Positions 1 through 5,234 of a stretch of 7,927 nucleotides of DNA are shown piece by piece. The translations under genes were made by a program, and so were the position numbers. The stretch's first letter is position 1. The number at the start of each line of letters is the position of its first letter. The DNA comes from JAKLKS01 sp964370855 (lineage in GTDB: Bacteria; Planctomycetota; JAJSAM01; JAKLKS01), in the NCBI GenBank assembly GCA_964370855.1, contig CAYJMF010000164.1, forward strand, positions 1-7,927. The letters run 5' to 3'. The notes under the pieces are model-generated. The model had not been told where the DNA came from. It worked only from the letters and a program-made list of their open reading frames with translations, and searched no databases.

Positions 1-72
1 CCCCCCCCGCGGCCCGCCGCGCCCCCCCCCCCCCCCCCCCCCCGCCCCCCCCGCCCGCCGCCCCCCCCCCCA
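1..72. other. C/G-only low-complexity contig edge
   Basis: The first 71 bases consist only of C with a few scattered G, including an uninterrupted C run of about 20. The sequence becomes ordinary mixed DNA from position 72 on. No reading frame, repeat unit or RNA signal can be drawn from it. It is most likely a poly-G sequencing artefact read on the other strand, or an assembly edge, rather than real genomic sequence. Confidence 0.7.
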
Positions 73-126
73 ACGCCCGGGAGGAACCGCACGAGACGGC
101 GATGTACCGGCGAGAGCCCCTCGCCC

Positions 127-199
127 AACCCCGATGAATCGGGTCGGGTACCGTATCCCATCGCAGAACCCCGATGAATCGGGTCGGGTACGGTATCCC
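127..199. repeat. Two tandem 33-bp hairpin-rich (REP-like) units
   Basis: Positions 127-159 and 167-199 are the same 33-bp unit with one mismatch (C152 versus G192), spaced with a 40-bp period. Each unit holds two dyads. The first is CCCGA-TGAA-TCGGG (5-bp stem, 4-nt loop). The second is an imperfect palindrome GGGTAC-N-GTA-T-CCC, and the one mismatch falls exactly at its centre N. The pair begins 8 bp beyond the stop codon of the minus-strand TPR gene, so it could stop or stabilise that transcript's 3' end. There is no T-tract, so a classical intrinsic terminator is not shown. Bulged palindromes of this kind are typical of REP elements moved by RAYT-type (Y1) transposases; that link is inference. 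Confidence 0.75.
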
Positions 200-207
200 C
201 CTCCCGT

Positions 208-1812
208 CTACCTCCTCCGCGCCCCTTCCGCCCATGCCTTCACGCCCGCCGCCCTCTGGCTCGGCTGTGCGATGGAGGCGTCGATGTTCCGGAGGAAGTC
301 CGGGTCGTTCCGCATGGTCGCGTACTTGAGGGCGAGCTCCGGATCCTTCTCGACGTCCATGTAGTAGACCGCGAGGTTCTCGAGCGCGTCGCGGTAGCCC
401 ATGGTGGGCGCCTGGCCGTCCTCCTGCACCATCTGGAAGGTCCTCTGGAAGTAGGGGAGGGACTGCTTCGGGTCCTCGCCGATGGACTTCCCGTGGTAGA
501 GGTAGATGAGGCCCGTGTCGTTCTGGATCCCCTGGTCGTCGGGGGCCAGCGGCGCCGCCTTGAGGTAGGCCTCGAGGGAGGCGCGGTAGTCCTTCGAGAT
601 GTCCCGGTGCATGAGCCCGACGTCGTTCCAGAACACCGGGTCCTCGGCGCGGGCCGCGCCCAGCAGTTCGACGAGGGCCTTGCGCTCGTCCACCTTCGCG
701 CTGGAGGTGGGGGAGCCGGGGAGGCCGGGAGGGGGCGGGGCGCAGGCGCGGATGGAGAGCTTGGCGAAGGAGGCCCTGTCCGCGGGGTTCGCACGGAAGG
801 CCTTCACGTAGTACTGGATGGCCTCCTCGGTGCGGCCGAGGCCCTCGCTCACGAGCCCGGCGCAGGAGAGCATGTCCGCGCTCCCCTCCAGGAGGGCGAG
901 GGCGGCCTTCATCTCCTTGAGGGCGCCGGCCTCGTCCTTCGCCTTCCCCCAGGCGAGTTCCAGGGCGAGGTAGGCGTGGGCCCAGGCGTGGTCCGGCTTC
1001 TCCTTGAGGATCACGCGGTACCAGTGGATCTTCCCCTCGACGGCGTACTTGTTGAGGGCGTCGAGGGGCTTGCGGTAGGCGGGGTCCAGGGTCGCCGATC
1101 GCGCGAAGGCGGCGTAGGCCATCTCCCAGTTGCCCGTGAACCCCAGTTCCGTCCCCCGGCGGCAGTGGGCCTCGGCGCTCCCCGGGTCCGTCTCGCACGC
1201 CTTGGAGAACGCCTCCAGGGCGGAGGAGTGCTGCCCGTTCTTGTTGTGGAGGAGCCCCTGCTCGAACAGGAGGTCGAAGTCCCGCGGACTCTTCTCCAGG
1301 CCGGCCCGGAGGGTGGCCTGGGCCTGCTCGAGGTCCCCGGTGAGGCGGCAGACCCTGGCGAGGACGGCGCTCGCCCCGGCGAGGGAGGGATCGAGCCTGA
1401 GCGCCTGGTTCGCCTTGGCCCTGGCGTCGGCGTAGGCGAAGGTCCCCTCCTCGCTGCCGTCGGGGGCGCGGTCCCCGACCTGGAGGAACCCCCGGGCCAT
1501 GAGGAGCCAGAGCCCGGCGTCCTTGTCCCCGGTGGCCTCGAGGCCCGCGGCGGCCTGGTCGATGGCCTCCTCCGAGCTGCCGAGCCCGAGGAGCGCCTCG
1601 GCGGCGCCGCGTCGGGCCTCCACGTCCTTCGGCGCCGCCTCCACCGCCTTGAGGAAGGCGTCCCGGGCCGCGGGGTAGTCCCGCTTCTCCATGGAGGCCC
1701 GGCCCTTCGCCACCAGGGCGGCGGCGTCCTCCGCCGCGGCGGGGGGGGCGGGGAGCAGGCACGCGGCGGTGACGACGGCACCGAGGAGCAACGCGGGGCG
1801 CCAGCGGTTCAT
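208..1812 (-). CDS. Exported tetratricopeptide-repeat (TPR) protein
   Basis: The protein has 534 residues. The ATG at 1812-1810 is chosen because GGAGG (1824-1820, minus strand) lies 7 nt upstream and a signal peptide follows directly. An in-frame ATG 32 codons further upstream (1908) would add an untypical Arg/Pro/Gly leader. Residues 1-27 are a Sec signal peptide: Arg at 3 and 5, hydrophobic stretch 7-20, then PPAAA before E28. Cys18 follows VTA, a poor lipobox, so a lipoprotein is possible but less likely. From about residue 30 to the end the chain is stacked TPR-like helix pairs with recurrent Ala/Gly/Tyr and 'P' turn positions (for example YPAARDAFLKAVEAAPKD). A Pro-rich linker (ACAPPPPGLPGSP) divides a longer N-terminal array from a shorter C-terminal one. 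TPRs bind protein partners; the partner and exact role cannot be told. It is monocistronic and divergent from the thioesterase operon. Confidence 0.88.
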   Translation of the reverse strand: MNRWRPALLLGAVVTAACLLPAPPAAAEDAAALVAKGRASMEKRDYPAARDAFLKAVEAAPKDVEARRGAAEALLGLGSSEEAIDQAAAGLEATGDKDAGLWLLMARGFLQVGDRAPDGSEEGTFAYADARAKANQALRLDPSLAGASAVLARVCRLTGDLEQAQATLRAGLEKSPRDFDLLFEQGLLHNKNGQHSSALEAFSKACETDPGSAEAHCRRGTELGFTGNWEMAYAAFARSATLDPAYRKPLDALNKYAVEGKIHWYRVILKEKPDHAWAHAYLALELAWGKAKDEAGALKEMKAALALLEGSADMLSCAGLVSEGLGRTEEAIQYYVKAFRANPADRASFAKLSIRACAPPPPGLPGSPTSSAKVDERKALVELLGAARAEDPVFWNDVGLMHRDISKDYRASLEAYLKAAPLAPDDQGIQNDTGLIYLYHGKSIGEDPKQSLPYFQRTFQMVQEDGQAPTMGYRDALENLAVYYMDVEKDPELALKYATMRNDPDFLRNIDASIAQPSQRAAGVKAWAEGARRR

Positions 1813-1819
1813 GGAGTGG

Positions 1820-1844
1820 CCTCCGGGGGGATGTCCGGTCCGGG
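1820..1844 (-). promoter_or_regulatory. Leader element of TPR gene ending in its Shine-Dalgarno
   Basis: Read on the minus strand this element begins CCCGGACCGG-AC and ends CCCCCCGGAGG. The GGAGG serves as the ribosome binding site 7 nt before the ATG. The same design, in the same order, occurs on the plus strand at 1984-2005 before the divergent gene, so the two genes share a leader motif arranged as an inverted duplication. Confidence 0.6.
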
Positions 1845-1983
1845 CTTTCCAACCCGGCCGGGGGCAACGGGATGCGTCCGGTCGTCGGGATCCGCCATGG
1901 TACCCCACGCGGGGCTATCTTGGAATCCCGCGCGGGGGGCGGTTACGCTGGTCCTTCCCCTGCAAATCCCCGGCCGGGAGCCT

Positions 1984-2007
1984 CCCGGACCGGGACCCCC
2001 GGAGGAG
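1984..2007 (+). promoter_or_regulatory. Leader element of thioesterase operon with Shine-Dalgarno that sets the TTG start
   Basis: The element begins CCCGGACCGG-GAC and ends CCCCGGAGGAG, matching the leader of the divergent TPR gene apart from a 3-bp length difference. GGAGG (2001-2005) lies 4 nt before the TTG at 2010, which decides that start over the ATG at 2046. CCTCC at 1981-1985 can pair with GGAGG at 2001-2005, so the ribosome site could be masked in the mRNA. That masking is inference. Confidence 0.6.
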
Positions 2008-2009
2008 CC

Positions 2010-2516
2010 TTGGATCCCCGTCCCGTCCGCCTGTCCCGCGTCGAGATGACCGAGATGGTCCTCCCCAACGACGTGAACATCCACGGCTCCGTCCAGGGCG
2101 GCCGCGTCATGCACTTCGTGGACATCTGCGGGGCCATCGCCGCCAACCGCCACAGCGGGAGCGGCGTCGTCACGGCGGCCGTGGACGAGATCGAGTTCCT
2201 CCACCCCGTGCCCGTGGGCCACCTCCTCGTCCTCAAGGGCTGCGTGAACTTCGCCTCCCGGACCTCCATGGAGGTCGGCGTGAAGGTCTGGTCCGAGAAC
2301 GCCCGCACCGGGGAGAGGCTCCACACCTCCAGCGCCTACCTCACCTTCGTTGCCGTGGACAGGGCCGGGAGGCCCGTGCCGGTGCCCCCCGCGCTCCCGG
2401 AGACGGAGGAGGAGAGGCGGCGGTACGCCGGCGCCGAGAGGCGCCGCGCCGTGCGCCTCGAGCACCGCGAGCAGAAGAAGGCCCGCCGCAGCGCGGCGGA
2501 GAAAGGCCGCGATTGA
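2010..2516 (+). CDS. Hotdog-fold acyl-CoA thioesterase (YciA/ACOT-type)
   Basis: The 168-residue protein should hydrolyse acyl-CoA thioesters to free acid and CoA in the cytoplasm. The family signature N-D-x-N-x-x-G-x-x-x-G-G (residues 20-31) is followed by D38 and a small-residue helix (FVDICGAIAA). These are the places where acyl-CoA hydrolases carry the CoA-binding and catalytic residues. Also typical are VVTAAVDEIEFLHPV and ASRTSMEVGVKVW. The TTG at 2010 is preferred: a GGAGGAG site lies just upstream, and the resulting N-terminus (MDPRPVRLSRVEMTE) matches the usual lead-in, whereas the ATG at 2046 would cut it off. The C-terminal 45 residues are a highly charged Glu/Arg/Lys helix common in this subfamily. 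The stop overlaps the ftsH start by 4 nt, so the two are likely co-translated. Chain-length preference cannot be read. Confidence 0.88.
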   Translation: MDPRPVRLSRVEMTEMVLPNDVNIHGSVQGGRVMHFVDICGAIAANRHSGSGVVTAAVDEIEFLHPVPVGHLLVLKGCVNFASRTSMEVGVKVWSENARTGERLHTSSAYLTFVAVDRAGRPVPVPPALPETEEERRRYAGAERRRAVRLEHREQKKARRSAAEKGRD

Positions 2517-4474
2517 GCGACGAGAACCGCGAGGGACGGCCGCGCCGCGAGGGCGGCGGCGAGGGTGACGGGGCCGGGAAGAAGTTCCCCGCCTCCGTCG
2601 TGTGGATCTTCGTGGCCGTGGGCTTCCTCGTCCTCGCCAACGTCTTCTTCCTCCAGCAGGCGCGGTCCAAGCTCGAGTACTCGAGCCTCATGGAGAAGGT
2701 CGCCGCGGGCCGGCTCCCCGGCGCCGAGGAGGTCGTCAAGAAGGTCCAGATCGGGAGCAAGAAGCTCACCGCCTTCTCCGAGGTGAAGGCGAAGGACGGG
2801 GGCAAGCCCGTCGAGAAGCGCTACGAGGTGATCCTCGTCCCGACCATGGACCCGAAGGACCTCGTGGCCTCCATGCGGGAGCAGGAGGTGATGGTCTCCT
2901 TCGCCGACGAGGACGACTTCCTCTCCCAGCTCCTGCTCTGGACCTTCCCCCTCGTCATCGTCATCGTCTTCTGGATGTGGCTGATGCGGCGCATGGGGCC
3001 GCCCCAGAGCGTCATGTCCTTCGGGAAGAGCAAGGCCAAGATCTACGCCGAGAAGGAGATCAAGGTCACCTTCGCCGACGTGGCCGGCATCGACGAGGCC
3101 GTGGAGGAGGTCAAGGAGGTCGTCGAGTTCCTCCGCGAGCCGAAGCGGTTCCAGGCCCTCGGCGCCCGCATCCCGAAGGGGGTGCTGCTGCTGGGCGCCC
3201 CGGGAACGGGGAAGACCCTGCTGGCCCGCGCCGTGGCGGGGGAGGCGAAGGTCCCCTTCTTCAGCCTCTCGGGATCGGACTTCGTCGAGATGTTCGTGGG
3301 CGTCGGCGCGAGCCGCGTCCGCGACCTCTTCCGCCAGGCGGAGGCCCAGGCCCCCTGCATCGTCTTCATCGACGAGCTCGACGCGCTGGGCAAGGTGCGC
3401 GGCTCCTCCCCGGTGAGCAACGACGAGCGGGAGCAGACCCTCAACGCGCTGCTCGTCGAGATGGACGGCTTCGAGAGCAACTCCGGCGTCATCATCATGG
3501 CCGCCACCAACCGGCCCGAGATCCTCGACCCGGCGCTGCTGCGGCCGGGCCGCTTCGACCGGCAGATCGTCGTGGACAAGCCCGACATCGCCGGCCGCGA
3601 GCACATCCTCAGGGTCCACGCCCGCAAGGTGAAGATGGGGCCCGGGGTGGATCTGCGGCTCATCGCCTCCCGCATGCCCGGCTTCGCGGGGGCGGACCTC
3701 GCCAACGTCGTGAACGAGGCGGCGCTGCTGGCGGCGCGGCGGGGGAAGACCTCCGTCGAGCTGGCGGACTTCGAGGAGGCCATCGACCGCGTCGTGGCGG
3801 GGCTCGAGCGCAAGGCCCGGCTCATGAGCCCGCGGGAGAAGGAGATCGTCGCCTACCACGAGTGCGGCCACGCCCTGGTCGCGGTCCTCTCCAGGGGGGC
3901 CGACCCGGTGCACCGGGTCTCCATCATCCCCCGCGGCTTCGGGAGCCTCGGGCACACCCTCCAGCTCCCCACGGAGGAGCGCTACCTCGTCTCCCACTCC
4001 GACCTCCTGGCCCGCATCGCCGTCAGCCTCGGGGGCCGCTCCGCCGAGGCCTTCGTCTACGGCGAGGTCTCCACGGGGGCCCACAACGACCTCGAGGTGG
4101 CGACCCGCATCGCGCGGAAGATGGTCAAGGAGTTCGGGATGAGCGAGAAGATGGGGCCCGTCGCCCTGGACGAGTCCCAGAAGAGCGCGATGAACGAGGG
4201 CTGGGGCGCGAAGCGGGACTACAGCGAGCAGACCGCCCGCGAGGTGGACCTCGAGGTGAAGCGCATCCTCGACGACGGCGCCGCCCGGGCCGACGCGCTC
4301 CTCCGGGACAACCGCGCGGCGCTGGACGCCCTGCAGGCCCGGCTCGTCGAGAAGGAGATCCTGGACAAGGAGGAGGTCTACGCCGTGGTCCGCGCCCACG
4401 CGAAGTCCCCCGTGAACGAGCCTCCCCCGTCGCTGCACGGGACCCACCCGCCGCGCGAGGCGCCCCGCCCGTGA
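2513..4474 (+). CDS. ftsH: ATP-dependent zinc metalloprotease FtsH
   Basis: This 653-residue protein is a membrane-anchored AAA+ protease that extracts and degrades membrane and short-lived cytosolic proteins as a hexamer. Residues 1-24 are a charged Gly/Arg-rich cytoplasmic start. TM1 is about 29-47, followed by a small periplasmic domain to about 138, and TM2 is about 140-158. The AAA+ module has Walker A GAPGTGKT (228-235), pore loop FVGVG (261-265), Walker B VFIDELD (284-290), and SRH arginine fingers R347 and R350 in RPGRFDR. The peptidase has HECGH (449-453) with the third zinc ligand D526 in GAHNDLEVAT. Cys at the fourth-from-last motif position replaces the usual Ala of HEAGH; the ligands are intact. 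The TTG start (2513) gives MSDEN and overlaps the thioesterase TGA; GGAGAAAGG lies 6 nt upstream. Length is normal, with a Pro-rich C-terminal tail. Confidence 0.97.
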   Translation: MSDENREGRPRREGGGEGDGAGKKFPASVVWIFVAVGFLVLANVFFLQQARSKLEYSSLMEKVAAGRLPGAEEVVKKVQIGSKKLTAFSEVKAKDGGKPVEKRYEVILVPTMDPKDLVASMREQEVMVSFADEDDFLSQLLLWTFPLVIVIVFWMWLMRRMGPPQSVMSFGKSKAKIYAEKEIKVTFADVAGIDEAVEEVKEVVEFLREPKRFQALGARIPKGVLLLGAPGTGKTLLARAVAGEAKVPFFSLSGSDFVEMFVGVGASRVRDLFRQAEAQAPCIVFIDELDALGKVRGSSPVSNDEREQTLNALLVEMDGFESNSGVIIMAATNRPEILDPALLRPGRFDRQIVVDKPDIAGREHILRVHARKVKMGPGVDLRLIASRMPGFAGADLANVVNEAALLAARRGKTSVELADFEEAIDRVVAGLERKARLMSPREKEIVAYHECGHALVAVLSRGADPVHRVSIIPRGFGSLGHTLQLPTEERYLVSHSDLLARIAVSLGGRSAEAFVYGEVSTGAHNDLEVATRIARKMVKEFGMSEKMGPVALDESQKSAMNEGWGAKRDYSEQTAREVDLEVKRILDDGAARADALLRDNRAALDALQARLVEKEILDKEEVYAVVRAHAKSPVNEPPPSLHGTHPPREAPRP

Positions 4475-5151
4475 GGCGCATCGCCGTCCTCGGGCTGGGC
4501 ATCTACGGGCTCCAGCTGGTCCGGACCCTCTCCCGCCTCGGCGGCCACGTCGTCGCGGTGGACAGGGATCCCCGGATCATCGAGCACGTGAAGCGGCTCG
4601 TGGCGGAGTCCTTCGTGGCCGACGTGCAGGCCCGCGAGGCCCTGAAGGGGATGAAGATCCACGAGGCCGACGCCGTCGTCCTCTGCCTCGGCGACGACTT
4701 CGAGGCGACGGAGACCTGCCTGATGCACCTCCGGGAGCTCGGGGCGAAGCGGATCATCGCCCGGGCCAGCACCGAGGAGCGGGCCGACATCCTCGAGGCC
4801 CTGGGGCCGGACCAGGTGATCACGCCCACCCTCGACGAGGCCCGCAAGATGGGGCAGATCCTCATGACCCCCAGCGTGGAGGACTACGCCCGCCTCCACG
4901 GCGGCCGCTCCGTCGTCCTCTACCGGGCGCCGCCGGGGTTCATCGGGAAGACCCTGGGCGAGCTCAGGATGGGCACCCGCTTCCGCGCCTTCACCGTGGC
5001 GGTCCAGCATCGTGTGCCCGTGGCCTCCTCCTCCGTGGACGCGGGCATGAACCACCGGCCGACGGCGGACCTCGTCATCCAGGAGGGGGACCTCCTGTAC
5101 ATCATGGGCTTCGACGAGGACCTGCTGAAGCTGGCGTCGCGGTACGCGTAG
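4471..5151 (+). CDS. TrkA/KtrA-family potassium uptake regulator (RCK protein)
   Basis: The 226-residue protein is a cytoplasmic gating subunit for K+ transporters of the Trk/Ktr type, which sense nucleotide (NAD(H) or ATP/ADP) through a Rossmann fold. The N-terminal RCK_N domain (about 3-120) shows GLGIYG (8-13, the GxGxxG loop) and D31 after strand 2 (VVAVDRD). The C-terminal RCK_C domain (about 140-224) contains the GKTLGELRMGTRF segment and ends in the usual GDLLYIMGFDEDL strand. A single RCK_N/RCK_C pair of this length fits KtrA or half of a Trk-type TrkA. The GTG start at 4471 overlaps the ftsH stop (GTGA), with GAGG 10 nt upstream, so it is translationally coupled. No membrane partner (KtrB/TrkH) lies in the window; it must be elsewhere. 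The family call is firm; the exact transporter is not known. Confidence 0.93.
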   Translation: MRRIAVLGLGIYGLQLVRTLSRLGGHVVAVDRDPRIIEHVKRLVAESFVADVQAREALKGMKIHEADAVVLCLGDDFEATETCLMHLRELGAKRIIARASTEERADILEALGPDQVITPTLDEARKMGQILMTPSVEDYARLHGGRSVVLYRAPPGFIGKTLGELRMGTRFRAFTVAVQHRVPVASSSVDAGMNHRPTADLVIQEGDLLYIMGFDEDLLKLASRYA

Positions 5152-5153
5152 AC

Positions 5154-5213
5154 CGGACGCGGCCCTCCCTCCCCGACGCGCCCCGCCCCGCACTGTAGCC
5201 CCCCCCGCGTCCG
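5154..5213 (+). repeat. 9-bp inverted repeat in the spacer between trkA-like gene and HEAT-VWA gene
   Basis: CGGACGCGG (5154-5162) is perfectly complementary to CCGCGTCCG (5205-5213), with a 42-nt loop between them. It starts 2 nt after the trkA-like stop codon. No T-run follows, so it is not a textbook terminator. Its pairing is topologically incompatible with the anti-Shine-Dalgarno helix described in the next entry. Function is unproven. Confidence 0.5.
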
Positions 5214-5234
5214 TGCTCCCGAGGGAGGTGATCC
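5164..5234 (+). promoter_or_regulatory. Extended Shine-Dalgarno with upstream complementary stretch
   Basis: GGAGGTGATCC (5224-5234) is an 11-nt exact complement of the usual bacterial 16S rRNA 3' tail and abuts the ATG at 5235, giving a 6-nt gap from the GGAGG core. CCTCCCTC (5164-5171) is an exact 8-nt complement of GAGGGAGG (5221-5228), so the mRNA could hide the site. The strong site fixes the start of the HEAT-VWA gene. The masking is inference. Confidence 0.6.

Larger units (their letters stand above)
1813..2009. promoter_or_regulatory. Divergent intergenic spacer (promoters expected, not resolved)
   Basis: This 197-bp gap separates the start of the minus-strand TPR gene from the plus-strand operon, so it must hold promoters for both or be read through. 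I see no convincing -10/-35 pair. It contains a 10-bp perfect palindrome CCCGCGCGGG (1927-1936), adjacent CCATGG and GGTACC palindromes near 1895-1904, and CCGGG-AGCCT-CCCGG (1974-1988). It also carries the inverted leader duplication listed separately. In DNA this GC-rich, short palindromes occur by chance, so operator function is only a possibility. Confidence 0.45.

Noticed and set aside
127..199. A CRISPR array
   Set aside because: There are only two copies, a 7-bp gap instead of a spacer of about 30 bp, and no cas gene. The internal hairpins fit REP-like repeats better.
1872..2009. An upstream ATG start (1872) for the thioesterase
   Set aside because: It would add 46 residues of Gly/Pro/Arg-rich sequence not seen in the family. 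The TTG at 2010 has a GGAGGAG site and the expected N-terminus.
493..2049. A 518-codon plus-strand frame across the TPR gene
   Set aside because: The Gly/Val/Glu-rich composition is what the antisense of a GC-rich TPR gene gives. The opposite strand has a signal peptide, repeats and a good ribosome site.
2336..4447. A 703-codon open frame antisense to ftsH
   Set aside because: It is a mirror of the GC-rich ftsH gene. Its product is a His/Asp/Leu-rich low-complexity chain with no domain, and it lacks a ribosome site.
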